From positions 5,901,600-5,965,599 of the forward strand of contig NC_134036.1 in the NCBI RefSeq assembly GCF_964204645.1: a DNA stretch of 64,000 nt. Direction: 5' to 3'. The notes below the pieces were generated by a model. The model was not told the DNA's origin. It saw only the letters and a list, made by a program, of their open reading frames with translations, and searched no databases. Made by a program: the position numbers and the translations under genes. Source of the stretch: Tubulanus polymorphus (Eukaryota > Nemertea > Palaeonemertea > Tubulaniformes > Tubulanidae). The stretch's first letter is position 1; each line of letters starts with the position of its first letter. Shown in pieces: positions 25,870 through 37,144 of this stretch.

Positions 25870-26057
25870 CTGCTGTATTCTGTTGGCTTCCTGGGCCGCT
25901 TTGACGGCCGCTTCGGCCGCCTCGGTCGCGCTCGTCTCTGTCTCCGCCGAGAATTTCAACGCCTGCGCCAATTCAGCGCTGATCTTGGCCACCTCGGCGT
26001 GCAGTTTACTAGCTTCGGCCCGCAGTTGTTTCTCCTCCAAATCCAAGAACGGGTCGA
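25870..26057 (-). CDS. Internal coiled-coil exon (copy 1), parent gene unknown
   Basis: This is a 188-nt minus-strand exon with acceptor TTTTTCAG at its upper edge and donor CAG|GTTCGT below 25870. It encodes about 62 residues rich in Ala, Glu, Lys and Gln (EEKQLRAEASKLHAEVAK..., EAAEAAVKAAQEANRIQQ), a strong coiled coil. The other copy at 63542-63729 has the same protein sequence; the five base differences I can see are all at third codon positions. The exon enters after one base of a codon and leaves at phase 0, which would fit the first visible exon of the death-domain gene, but no link is shown. Confidence 0.6.
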
Positions 26058-26306
26058 CTGAAAAATCAAAACAGCAGTTAATAATTTACAGGTGAAACGT
26101 GCAGTCAGCACCGAAATGGTATTCGGTCTTTCGATGGTATCAATGCGTGTATCAATTTATTCGACGCGGAGTCCGTGGATGATCACTTTTTGAAAGTGTG
26201 CTGATATTCAGTTCATCTTATTGTAACATTGTACAAGGTCCAGTATACGACTATCATTCGACACAGTAATATAGTGGCAATACATAGAGAAATAACGGTG
26301 AATAAT

Positions 26307-26530
26307 TCAATAATTCAGGGGCATAAACCATGGAGGTTTAAAGGCTTCTTTCAGGAATCGCAAAATTAGACCAGATTTTTTTGAGGAGGCGAAAAGGGTT
26401 ATCAGTTTATATTGACTAGGTCTTAAAAAAATTGCGTTAAGCACTGGTGATCTTACAGTTGTATATTCTTGACAATCAAATAAAAAGTGCACGGTATCAT
26501 TTCCAGTTACATTTTGGTTGCATTTTTTAA
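26307..26530 (-). pseudogene. Non-LTR retrotransposon C-terminal fragment (zinc knuckle)
   Basis: The minus-strand frame KKCNQNVTGNDTVHFLFDC followed by QEYTTVRSP has the C..N...D..HFLF.C form of the zinc-binding end found in many non-LTR reverse transcriptase proteins. The intact counterpart in this window is VCNKCNENTIGDEYHFILKC at the end of the 30428-32330 protein. Only this tail remains. Confidence 0.55.
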
Positions 26531-26662
26531 CAATATTTCTAGTTTTTACGTATCGGATTGTAACTACATGATATATAAATTATAGAAGAAATTTATATAC
26601 TGGACGATGGAATAAACATACACTAATATTGTATAAGATAAAGGCAAATTAATACCAGTTTC

Positions 26663-26855
26663 TACGAAAGCGTCCTGGGGACATATCTAATATAAAGAAT
26701 CGAGGTTAATTCCAAGTTTGTAACTCGGAATAAGCTATAGTTTTCTCAGTTAAATGTGATTTTTTTAAGGTTTATTCCGAGTTTGTAACTCGGAATTAAC
26801 TCCAACCTCCAAAATTACATTGAATAGATATGTCCCCATACAGGACGCTTCCGTA
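26663..26855. mobile_element. 193-bp MITE with 6-bp target duplication AGTTTC
   Basis: The terminal inverted repeats are TACGAAAGCGTCCTG and GGGACATATCTA at the left, against AGATATGTCCCC and CAGGACGCTTCCGTA at the right. AGTTTC flanks both sides (26657-26662 and 26856-26861). Internally there are two copies of a CCGAGTTTGTAACTCGG-like palindrome. There is no coding capacity. The family is not identified. Confidence 0.8.
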
Positions 26856-26999
26856 AGTTTCAATCGTTTGTTAACTACATTTGAAGATGTGTAACCATGG
26901 TGTGCGCGTAGTTCATCTACGTTCACAGCCCTGAATGTTGCATCGTTGCAAATTTGAGCAATGAATTGGAAACATAACTGAAAACTAAAGATTCACATG

Positions 27000-27380
27000 G
27001 TTTAGGTGAATTGAAACTATCGCGGATGATGCGCTGAACACTCGTGAAGTGTCAACGATCAGTTTTCGAAAGTGTGCTGATAAACTGTCTGGAGTTCGTA
27101 GTTCATTTTCAATTAAATATGTCTCAGGCTAAGCACTGAACACATGTGACGTGTCGACGATCAGTTTTTGAAAGTGTGCTGATAAAATGTCTAATGTCTG
27201 GTGCTTGTTGTTCAATTTCAATCAAAACTGTCTCAGGTGAAGTACTAAGCATAATATGAGAAGTGTGGACGATCGATTTCTGAAAGTGCGCTGAAAAACA
27301 TGCATTATGTCTAGTATTTGTAGTTCATTTTCAATTAGAAATATTTCGTGTGAATTACTGAACACATGTGATGTACCTAT
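27000..27380. repeat. Degenerate about 115-bp tandem repeat
   Basis: Three to four units, each with CTGAACAC...GTG, ACGATCAGTTTTTGAAAGTG, TGCTGATAAA and AGTTCATTTTCAATTA. A single related unit lies at about 26160-26220, and inverted relatives occur in the intron at about 43750-44110. Sequence between 26862 and 27000 shows nothing else of note. Confidence 0.65.
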
Positions 27381-27784
27381 ATATTCAATGTAATCTCGTT
27401 GCGACGAACTTCTTTATGGACCACAAAGTTATCGTTATAACCGATAGTTCGTTATAACCGATAGTTCGTTACATCTATCATGAAATAACTTCATAGTAAT
27501 TATTATCCAATAGGGTGGCCACTGGAAATCAGGGAAAGTCAGGGAATTTTGTAAATCTGCAAAATATTAGGGACATTTTGGTGAGATTGCTAGATCACTC
27601 GTAACATTTAGAACAGTTTTCTTCGTGTATTTAACTTCATCGATTGACCAGTTCTTAGCAGGTCCAGTCGTGGAAAACGATTTAAAATTTAGGGAAATTT
27701 TTAACAATAGACGGAAATCAAATATAAGGGAACGCATCGAAAACCGTCCCATTTGGAACGAATGCTTGGATGCGATTAGTTTAA

Positions 27785-27896
27785 ATATGCGAGATGTGAA
27801 CTTTTTCATTTACGTCGTCACTTTAAAATTGTTCCGCCACGAATTGACGCGTCTGATATTCGGGATTCGTTACATAGCATCAGCCACTCGCCATTA
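27785..27896 (+). pseudogene. GPCR C-terminal fragment related to the 40.6-kb receptor
   Basis: The frame VNFFIYVVTLKLFRHELTRL and FGIR is nearly the same as the TM7 end of the gene at 40574-41548 (VNFFIYVVNLKLFRDELTRL). The DNA match is limited to about 90 bp. The sequence upstream is unrelated, so this is a detached remnant. Confidence 0.75.
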
Positions 27897-27974
27897 GGCC
27901 TAGTTTCAAAGTGATAGGTACGAACTCATTAACACGCCTTAACAAATGTTGGTTCTTTAGCCAATACAGCTTTT

Positions 27975-28010
27975 GGGTTTAGTTTAGTTTAGTTTAGTTT
28001 ATTCTATATC
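27975..28010 (-). repeat. (TTTAG)n tract, likely 3' tail of a non-LTR element
   Basis: Repeated TTTAG units are followed by a sequence starting TTTATTCTATATCG. The same type of tract ends the reverse transcriptase element at 30300, so this is likely the tail of a severely truncated relative. Confidence 0.5.
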
Positions 28011-28154
28011 GAAATAGATCGCATTCCATATGAATATGTATTTCATATATACCAAACCGCCATTGCCAGAGTTGAGGATGACCTATATGCTATTAAGAGC
28101 TATATCAATCAGTTAAGAATACCGAATACTTCGATTTCTTAAAACTTTATCCCC

Positions 28155-28296
28155 AGGGGCCAGTTACATAGTCATGGCTTAGACTTAAGGCCAGTTTAAG
28201 ACCAACTTACTTCTATAGCTTATCTAACAACTTAAGACCAGTCTTAAGATTTAATACCACTTTTGGACCTAAGTCACGACTGTGCAACTGGCCCCA
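28155..28296. mobile_element. MITE with GGGGCCAGTTGCA-type termini, copy 1
   Basis: The left AGGGGCCAGTTACATAGTC and the right GACTGTGCAACTGGCCCC form 28-bp imperfect inverted ends. The interior is rich in TTAAGACCAGT motifs. A second copy is at 47637-47781. There is no coding capacity. Confidence 0.75.
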
Positions 28297-28299
28297 GTA

Positions 28300-29535
28300 C
28301 TGTTTCGATCCCGGCAGGTGTGGCGGGTTCGGGATCGGTACGAAACTCTAATCATATCAAAATTTCAATTAGATCGTTAATGCTTATTTCGAGTAATGTT
28401 CGTGTTACAACGTTATTCTCGAGCTTCGTAATGAAATCGCCATCTTTCAACTGTGATTTTTCGATTGCTGACACGGGAAGATGTACCTTTTATCATCAGT
28501 TATAGATGAATCCAATTATTCGGGCGTCATTTTAACTATACGTTAGAACGCTTTCATAAGCGAAAGACCCGTTAGTCCGGTCTCAGTAAAAAACCTAAAT
28601 TATGTCTCGTACGATGGATGCCTAGTTAACTATAGCATATCGTTTACTATAGGTTCGTGTCCAGTGATATGATAAAGCTTTTCATTCTATAGTCAATTTT
28701 TTTAAAATCAAAACCACATTGGATACCATTATCAACTTTACTGCATTGGAGTCTGATCGTATACTATAAGCTAGCATTTCTCTTTTGGAAAACTAATCGT
28801 GACTTTTGCCATATCAAATGGCTGTATTGTATATACATAATATCAGAGCTTTATTTACAAAAAAAAAATGATAACAATTTGCCATGCAAATTATAAACAG
28901 TGGATGTACATTCAGAATATGAAATTTTATCACATCAATTGCGGGGGCCCGATGTAGCGAACTACTTGTTACTTGGTTCGCCAGATACTGTCTTTTACCT
29001 CATTCACGCTCAGGCATACAACGTTTGGATAAAATGTTTGGAAAATGGTACGATCATAGATAAGATAAACAGGAATTAATCGTAAATATTGGTTCAAGAT
29101 TCTTAAAATTTGCCTTTATGTAGATAATTCGTTTGAGAAGATCTTAGATCTTTTCTTTACAAATTATGCATAACACAGGAGAGTTAACGCGGCATTAAAC
29201 ATTGTAAACCTGCCAGGGAATCGAATTAGAATCAAGTAGAAAATCAAGTAGAAAATAAAGAAAAACTCACAAAAACTATTTTATCTTATATATTACTGTA
29301 GTTAAGTCCACTACATATAAACCTCATTGTCCACTACATTGAAACCCCATTAATCAGCAGGTTGTACACTATACATTTTTTTTAAATATATTTTAACAAT
29401 CGAGATTTTAGGTTCCTAAACCTGGAACAAAGTTCCCGTAATTACGAAAGTTATAATTATTATAGAGAAGTAACTTTATCAAATTCTGATGCTTGATAGA
29501 GTGTAAAACATATTTGCAGAGTGTAAGCGCATTTA
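28300..29535. other. Intergenic stretch, nothing recognised
   Basis: AT-rich host sequence with an A9 run near 28861 and no conserved frame, RNA gene or repeat that I can support. Confidence 0.4.
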
Positions 29536-29536
29536 A

Positions 29537-29754
29537 GGAGAGAATCCCACAATGATAATAAAAAGTCCGAAAATGAAACTTTCGAGATAGTAGTTTATTA
29601 CAACGTTTCGACTATATCCTAATAGTCATCTTCAGGAATAATTATTCCATTATTCCTGAAGATGACTATTAGGATATAGTCGAAACGTTGTAATAAACTA
29701 CTATCTCGAAGTTTCATTTTCGGACGTTTTATTATCATTGTGGGATTCTCTCCT
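29537..29754. repeat. 218-bp near-perfect palindrome with ribozyme-like cores
   Basis: The two arms are about 100 bp each and run from AGGAGAGAATCCCACAATG inwards to AGGAATAATT. They match with very few changes around a loop of about 8 nt. Each arm carries CTGAAGA, a 6-bp stem GACTAT/ATAGTC with loop TAGGAT, then GAAACGT, the layout of a hammerhead ribozyme core (CUGANGA, stem II, GAAA). The element may be a foldback or tandem-inverted form of a Penelope-like or retrozyme sequence. Confidence 0.75.
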
Positions 29755-30300
29755 CATCGCGTCAACACGTATATAGTGTTCTACGAATCGTAATCGTGAG
29801 TAAGCGCATTTATTTTCCAACCTCCAATAAAAACCACGAGAAATAGTATTATACACTACAATGGCTACTATTTTGGCTCTAGAGTTGACTCAGGAGCTGG
29901 ACCTCGATCAGTTTAGGTTTTATACCGATATCATCTCAAATCCAATCGGGTTTGAATCACTTAAGGAATTCTGCACGTCACCACAATACGAACCTCGTGC
30001 TAATTTTTGCACGGACTATTTCTGAGTTCGTCAGTTCAGTTCAATGTAGTTACCATTTCTGATGATGTGTTTTTCATTTAGTGAAGCACTATGAGTTTCA
30101 TTTATGAATATATCACATACAAAATTAACCACTTTACCCAATATTCTATTCAGGTGCATTTGATTCTTAGATTTCATGTTTCGATTTCTAGTTTCTGCGT
30201 CTCATATCTGTCCAGTTATAAACACTTATTTAAGTTGGATTGGTGTGCTATGTATTGCTTACTGGGTGGATATACGAAGTCTATGCACATTCGCACCATT

Positions 30301-32330
30301 TAGTTTAGTTTAGTTTAGTTTTAGTTTATTGCTCCAAAAAAGATATACAATTTTTCCGAGCATAACAAAATAGTATGAATAGTATAAATATAAAAGCTGG
30401 CAAATTTATACATATTAATAGCCCTAGCTATAACAACCGTGTAGCAGTCGTAATGTATTTAGATAGACTGTAATACAGGTTTTCATTACTGAGCAATTGC
30501 TTGAATTTATATTGATTTGCGCCAATTCTATATCTGTTAGGTATATACAAAATTCTAAAAGCGTTGAAAAATTCGCACTTCAGTATGAAATGATATTCGT
30601 CCCCAATAGTATTCTCGTTACATTTATTACAAACTCGTTCGTTCCGTGGTTTGTTTTCATATCTACCAGTCTCTATTGGTAATTTATGGTTGGAACATCT
30701 AAATCTACATAGTGAGATTCTTAAACTTCGTGGTAGTGATGAAAGATATTTTTCTTGTCCCCAATCAGTTTTAAATATTCTATACGTATCTAATTTAGAG
30801 GATAGTACCATCGATCCATGCCATGTCTGTTTAAATTGATCTTCTAATCTAAGTTTTACGAGTTCCCCAAGGTAGGGAATATTCGGAAATGTTTGTTCCA
30901 ACCATATATTACCAAGACCACAATTCTGTAAGATTGATTCGATACAGGATATCCATTTACTTTGCGAACCATTTAAATGACTATTATAAAGAATGCGGTA
31001 CATTTTACCAGAGTATGTCTCTTCATGCAGGATCAAGTGTCCCCAAAATTTTACCATACGAACTTTGATACGAATTTCAAATGGAAACCTTCCTGTCTCA
31101 CCGTATATCATCAAATTTGGTGTTGACCTCTTGAGGCTTAGCAGATATTTACAAAATGTTAAATGAATTTTTTCAATAACATCAAAATTTCCAAAGCCCC
31201 ACACCTCACAACCAAATGTTAAAATCGATCCAACCATTGCGTCAAAGACTTGGAAAGCAGTATCAAAGTCAAGAGAAAAATGTTGAACTTTCTTAAGAAC
31301 AAATATAAGCGCCTTCTTTGCGTGTTCACAAATCAGCTTTTTACATTTTGCAAAGTTTCCTGTATAATTAAAAAGCACACCTAAATATTTAAATTCAGAT
31401 ACAGTTTCGATTAATACTCCATCGATATTAAATACGGGTTGTCTAATAGACTTCCTTTTTTCGAATACAATGGCTTTAGTTTTACTAATATTGATTACTA
31501 ATTTCCACCTTTTACAATAAGCGACCAACATATCGAGGTTTTTCTGAAGTGCACTTGCACTATCGGCCAATAAGATCGTATCATCTGCGTACAGCAGAAC
31601 TAGTAGCTGAACCCATAGATCTTCGTTTTCGAAGGGAGATGAAATCCCTTGACAACCACTTTCAATTAATGAAGCCTCAAGGTCATTGACAAATATAGAA
31701 AAAAGCACTGGCGATAAATTTTCCCCTTGTCTCAATCCTATGTTACTAAGAAAACAACCTGAGGATTGACCCTGCACATGAACCATGGATTTGATATGTT
31801 TATACATATTATGAATTACGTTTAGGATATTTCCGGTGATACCTGTTGAGATAAGTTTGTGCCACAGTGCCTTTCGCCATATTGTATCAAATGCCTTTTG
31901 GTAGTCAATAAAAATACAATAGAGCTTTCGCTTCTTACTAAAAAGGGTGTCAATTACTGAGTGAAGGGTGAAAATGTGATCCAAAATGCTATGATTTTTT
32001 CGAAATCCGGCTTGATTTCTATTCAGGAGTTCATTTGATTCAAGAAATTCATGGAGACGATCGTTTAATATACTTGTGAATAACTTACTAATACAACTCA
32101 GTAATGTGATTCCCCGATAATTGTCCGGATCACGTGGCTCGCCTTTGTTCTTAAAAATAGGTGTAACTTTACCAATTGTCCAGTTCTCAGGGATAATCCC
32201 AGTTTCCAGGACCTTATTAAAGAGATTGACTAAAGTGGGCATTATTATATCTTCAGAGGTTTTAAGGAATTCGTTCAGTATCTCGTCACATCCAGGTGCC
32301 TTGTTATTCTTAAGTTTCTTAGTAACCTCT
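30301..32330 (-). mobile_element. 5'-truncated non-LTR retrotransposon
   Basis: The element runs on the minus strand from about 32330, where the reading frame begins abruptly inside the reverse transcriptase domain, to a TTTAG-repeat tail at 30301-30340. Loss of the 5' end and a short-repeat 3' tail are typical of target-primed reverse transcription. No second open frame (gag or endonuclease) is present. Confidence 0.8.
30428..32330 (-). pseudogene. Non-LTR reverse transcriptase (N-terminally truncated)
   Basis: The frame is open upstream of the first ATG (32242) to about 32330, where it begins in a KNNKAPGCDEI block. Motifs in order are TPIFKNKG...NYRGITLL, QAGFRKNHS, the FIDYQKAFD catalytic block, LRQGENLSPVLF, LLYADDT (catalytic Asp pair) and GNFAKCKKL. 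A C-terminal zinc knuckle (VCNKCNENTIGDEYHFILKC) follows. The order and the knuckle fit the Jockey/CR1/RTE-like range of non-LTR elements; the clade is not settled. The frame is intact to its stop, so the insertion is young or recently active, but without its endonuclease domain it cannot act alone. Confidence 0.88.
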
Positions 32331-32512
32331 TAGTAGATAGTAACTTAGTCTTTTAGTAACCTGAAATGATATCTTCTGGAATAGTGTGTGCTGAATATTG
32401 ACTAGAAATTAGAAAGCTCTGTTGCTCGCCCGTCGTTCTATAACATAAGAAGCTTTTAGTACATCGAAAATATTGAAAGCGTTTAGAATAAATATCGTTT
32501 ACCAGTAGAATA

Positions 32513-33463
32513 ATGGTGACCAATCATACGACCACTTTAATGTACGGTTTGACAATTGTGGATATCAAGTTTGTGCATCGAAAGCAATACCCGACGACAT
32601 TTATTACGTTGTCGGCTATCAACATGGTCCTAGTCACCGTGTTTGGTTTAGTCGGTAATGGCCTCATAGTAGCACTCATGTTGACGCCCAAATTCTGCAA
32701 GCAACTGTTCGGGAATTTCTTTCTCATTCTTGCTGTATCGGATAGTGGTATGATAGTTTATTATCTGTTAATGTGTCTGAATGCAGTTTACTATCGCATA
32801 ACTCGATCGATTTTGATAAATGTTCATCGCGATGATTTTACTTGCATTGTGCTTTTAGTTATGTACGCTGTTTTCATATCATTAAGTCCAATTGTGCTTT
32901 GTTTGATATCGTTGGAAAGAGCTTGTATCGTGCGATTCCCGTTTCTGGGACCTCGATTCTGGAATTCAAATGCTGCCAAACTGGTTTCGCTGGTATCAAT
33001 GTGTGCACCGCTCTATATTGTTACAGCCGAGGCTAAAGGTGTAGTGTATATCGAAGGAATTGGCTGCGTTCACACAACGGATAGAACTTTAATCAAAGCC
33101 CTACAAATAACATGTATTTTATTCATACCAAGCTCAGTAATAATATTCTCAACTGCGCTTATAGTTCTGACACTCGCAAAAAATCAGCGTTTGCAGACAA
33201 ATCGCTCGACGTCTTCACCGGTGTCCGTAATGGTTGTATGTACGTGCCTTGTGTTCCTACTGATAGGTTTCCCAAACAACATAATTTGGATTCGGACTTG
33301 GGTTAATCCGAAAGTTTCCCAATCGCAGTTAGCCTTTCAAATTACGGACATGATCTACCGTTGGAACTTTGCGGTGAATTTTTACGTCTATGTTTTAACG
33401 GGAAGAGAAATTCGCGTCGCTTTACGGCGTTATCTTACTTGCGGACGCTTGCTTAAGACTTAG
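32513..33463 (+). CDS. Orphan rhodopsin-like GPCR, 316 aa
   Basis: A single-exon receptor unrelated in sequence to the minus-strand array. Features in order: NHT sequon at the start, TM1 with GLVGNGLIVAL, TM2 LAVSD, TM3 ending in LISLERACIVRF (ERA in place of DRY), a Cys in ECL2 (GIGCVH), a short ICL3, TM6 LLIGFPNN, and TM7 NFAVNFYVYVLTGREIR. Start and stop are clear and no break is seen. It lies directly upstream of the truncated retrotransposon, in opposite orientation. The TM7 wording FYVYVLTG resembles that of the receptor at 40574, so these may be distant relatives. Ligand unknown. Confidence 0.85.
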   Translation: MVTNHTTTLMYGLTIVDIKFVHRKQYPTTFITLSAINMVLVTVFGLVGNGLIVALMLTPKFCKQLFGNFFLILAVSDSGMIVYYLLMCLNAVYYRITRSILINVHRDDFTCIVLLVMYAVFISLSPIVLCLISLERACIVRFPFLGPRFWNSNAAKLVSLVSMCAPLYIVTAEAKGVVYIEGIGCVHTTDRTLIKALQITCILFIPSSVIIFSTALIVLTLAKNQRLQTNRSTSSPVSVMVVCTCLVFLLIGFPNNIIWIRTWVNPKVSQSQLAFQITDMIYRWNFAVNFYVYVLTGREIRVALRRYLTCGRLLKT

Positions 33464-35380
33464 ATGTATTGATTTTATTCTAGAATGCAAACTAACGCAA
33501 AAACCAATTCGTGCGTAGCTTATTGGTAATTTGTGGTAGCGAATTTGTGAAATAATCAGCACAAAAAACATACTCTGAAATAGTAATTCCTTAGTAATTC
33601 CATTGAAAAATCTCTGACATAACTTACTTGTATCCAATGATCTTCAATGTCCCTACAAATGTGAGAAAATTTCATGAACTACGTACACTTTTGCTATTGG
33701 TTATCATTAGTGCATCGAGACTGAATGGCAGAAAAATACAGGTAATAAAGAGTGATATCGATCATCGCAAAACTTAATAATTACACAAGAAGTGGCCAGG
33801 TTGCATTTTACACGAAGAAGTTTTCTTGGACCTTGCCTCGGCAGCCACCATAGCAGCATTGTACGATACTGAATCATTAAAAGATAACTGTTAAATGACC
33901 TTATTTCCTACGAATCATTGTACCTCGAAATGTTTACAGACAGACATCTTGTTCAGTTAAATATCAAAGGAAATAGAATGTAGCTGCAAAGCAGCGACAA
34001 CGGGTTTGCCTTGCTGGTTTAAATGTCGCACTGGGAAGCGCACGAAGATTTCACCTAATAATTCTTATCAGTTTATAACATGCTTCAATTTTGAAGGAGT
34101 GCGGCACATATCCTGGATATGTGGATCCACTAGGGCTACCACGTAAAAATAAGTGCTGATGTACCTTGTTTGGTGCTTTCATAGTTCCGTTGGGAGTTGT
34201 ATGAACTAATCGTACCCGACGTTTCGATCTCACCCTAGAGATCATCGTCATGTGTCAGATCTCTAGATATCTATACTAAAAAGCAGAACGGACGGTATTT
34301 ACCGCGACGCATTGTCGGGAAATTAATGCCTGTATTGAAACGTCTTTTTACCGATGCTTTATACCAGTTTTTCCCGTCGTCGAGTTACATGTTTGAAACA
34401 GATCGGTGGTCCCAGGGAGTCACAATATTCATTTTAGGCCCGGGCTGAAATTCGGTTAAAAAAGATGTGTCTACCATCTAATAGTGAAGTATACCGTACT
34501 ATACTTCTGTAGTGATACAGTAATGTACTGACCAGGATACATTACGCAGCATCAGAACAGTTTATGACACAGTTCTCTCATCACTGATTCGTGCCTCGGT
34601 TGTGAATTTCGGGTGTTTAAAACATTGGTTAAGACAATCATTCACGTAATCCTTGGATCAAAATTGATATGATTGGAATCAACGATATGTTCTGACCGTG
34701 TTGCCCGCCCATAAGCAGCGTCTCAGAATGGTTCTTAGAGGGGGACAGGTCCCATTGCGTAGTTTTTCAGAATGATGCCATACCGCAGACAGGTTACTGG
34801 TAAATAGGGAGGCCCAAACGCAGCCTCTCGGAATGGCTCTGGGGGCTGCGGATACGTGCGTTGGTGATAAATTTATAAAATAGCGTTAAAATAGTACATA
34901 CTGTTTTGGGGAGGGGTAACAAATAATGTACCGGTAGTAACTTTTTACGGAGAGGAGGGTCAAAGAAACATGTACGTACTTTTCTGACAGGCGCTCTCTT
35001 GCAAAATGTATGTATATACGTCAGATAAAAAAATAATGTCAAACAGTGATACAAAGTACAGAATCCTAATATCATCGTCGAGCGACAACCTAGGCATTTT
35101 TCAATTAATGGCAGTCCCACAAGTTAAGCATTTTTTCATGCAATTCGTTGGTTGATTGGAGGGGCATTTTATATGAACGCACGGGTGGCGTGGTCAATAT
35201 AGTAAGTGCTCGAACAAGAAAGAGGGGGCCTAAAAACCGCTGGGGCCGAGAATTTACGGTTAATTATTTGAACAAATGGATTGTACCACAGACAGGTCAG
35301 ACGGGGTAGGGCAGGTGTTGGGTTGGTGTCAAGAACTTTGAAAATTTGAAGCATTTAGATTCATTTCCCGGCCAATTAAA
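33464..35380. other. Intergenic stretch with one ribozyme-like repeat
   Basis: Mostly unrecognised. Positions 34219-34251, read on the minus strand, have a hammerhead-like core (UGACGA, stem GAUCUC/GAGAUC with loop UAGGGU, GAAACGUC). A GCAAAGCAGCG...AACGGGTTTG segment near 34000 recurs at about 42000. Short frames here show no protein-like pattern. Confidence 0.45.
34219..34251 (-). ncRNA. Hammerhead-ribozyme-like core motif
   Basis: On the minus strand: AUGACGA, U, GAUCUC, UAGGGU, GAGAUC, GAAACGUC. The catalytic-core bases UGANGA and GAAA are present with a 6-bp stem II; the first C of CUGANGA is A here. The same design with loop UAGGAU is in the palindrome at 29537-29754. Activity depends on stems I and III, which I cannot assign with confidence. 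Confidence 0.4.
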
Positions 35381-35431
35381 ATGAATGTATTTCATAAGCA
35401 AAATGCAGGATTTATGCGCAGAGGTGGTGGG

Positions 35432-35562
35432 CTCAATGAGCCTTTACCAATTTCACCATTGAGGGTAAGAATTAGATTTTGGATCGATGCTCTGAGAGCA
35501 AAAGCTTTTTTCGCTAACAATAAACAAGAAATGAGAATAAACGTCAGAATTAAACTACGGTC

Positions 35563-35600
<38 letters not shown>

Positions 35601-36378
35601 TGTTAGAAGTTTGATTATTTGTAGACATAGTTTTTCTCGCTGCTCCTGCGCGTCTCAACGTGAAAATCAATCGGAATGTTATGAGAACCACTATCACTGT
35701 CGGGATTATAGTAAATAGCGCTGACAAAAACCTCGTAATATCTGAAATAAATGTTTTTAGCAAATGGAGTCAATTTCTGAGTCCATCTCTCGTGTCCAGT
35801 GCACGCGTTACGGGTATAAGTAGTAGCTCTATATTTGAAATGATTTTTAGACTGATCACTAGTTGAAATAACCACTACAAAAATGATGAAGACATAACTT
35901 TTCTTCATGCTTATAATTCTAACAGCTTTCAGAGGCAAACAAACAACGATATATCTGTCTATAGCTATTAACAATGTTATCAGATCACTGATCCAGAAAA
36001 CAAATGTCGAACGTTTTGAGTGTATGAATACAAGCGCTTCATAACGTGGTTTATTTCAACAGTCATATCGAGTAAGAGTGTGTGACGGTAGAGCCGATAC
36101 TGAAACTCAAATACAACAAATGACAAACAAAGCAACATGTCCGTTACGGCCAAACACCTCAAATAAAATATGCTGGTGTTGTTTGAATGTTCTTTGCCAA
36201 GAACAATAAGAGACAGTAAATTTGTGCCGAAACCGAAGATGGCAATTGTGAAAATAACGTAGGTCGTGATCTGTAAATACAGATTTACGTGAAACGGTTT
36301 GTAATCGGCGTGATGGATGTATTTACACCGCGGATGAGGTTTAAACCCACCCGCCGTCTCCGTGGTGATTGTTGTCAT
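35432..36378 (-). pseudogene. GPCR pseudogene with frameshifts and lost ends
   Basis: Three overlapping frames together cover the array receptor from the GFKPHPRCKYIHH block to the GKLGKGSL-like region. Breaks occur near 35985 (before TM3 LIAIDRYIVVC) and near 35735 (at the start of TM5). The N-terminal exon sequence upstream of the TTTT block is lost, and the C-terminal TM7 is replaced by unrelated DNA at about 35432. The ICL3 serine tract is the longest among near-complete copies (11 AGC-type codons). Confidence 0.88.
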
Positions 36379-37095
36379 GTTTGATCCGTTGATCTAATTA
36401 TCAAGTTCACCACGTTCTATACGGTGGTTTTGTCAATACTAAAATCAGCTAAAACTGCACCCCACAAGATTTACTGATATTTACTTGACGACGCAATTTA
36501 ACTTTTTACACGCAGCCTGGCCCATACCTCAGACATCAGACATGTGATAGGCCGAAGGCTATTGATAAAAAGTCTCACGATAGATGTTTACTTATTTGCT
36601 AGGGAGATCTAATAGGTAGCCATCTTCTAAGATGTTCTTTAGAAGCTTCTAACCATCTTCATCTTCGAAATTACCCCATCACAACAGAAGACATCTAGTA
36701 CGATATCGTTATTGAACTTGCATGACGTAATTGGGGGATTCCAAAGGCCGCCATCTTTAATGGATGATTCTTGGTATAAGGAGCAAATCGCGCTATTATC
36801 AGAAGAACAATAAAAATGGCTTTATTGTCAATAACTATTTATCGCTGGTATGTGTACTTTCTCTGGTGATATTCGTTTAGAAGGTTCCACGCACATAAAT
36901 CTGTTGACACTTTGAGCTTATTTTTTTCAAAGAGTAGCTTTCAAGTGTGTGTTCTAAAATCCTTACGAACGGTGCCGTACATTCATCTAATGGTTTACTA
37001 CGAGTGGAAACGCATTAACTGCTTCTAGTTAGTAGTCTTCTTTAATTTAAGAATAGAGCCATTTTTGTTGTTCTTCTGATAATAGCGCGATTTGG

Positions 37096-37144
<49 letters not shown>

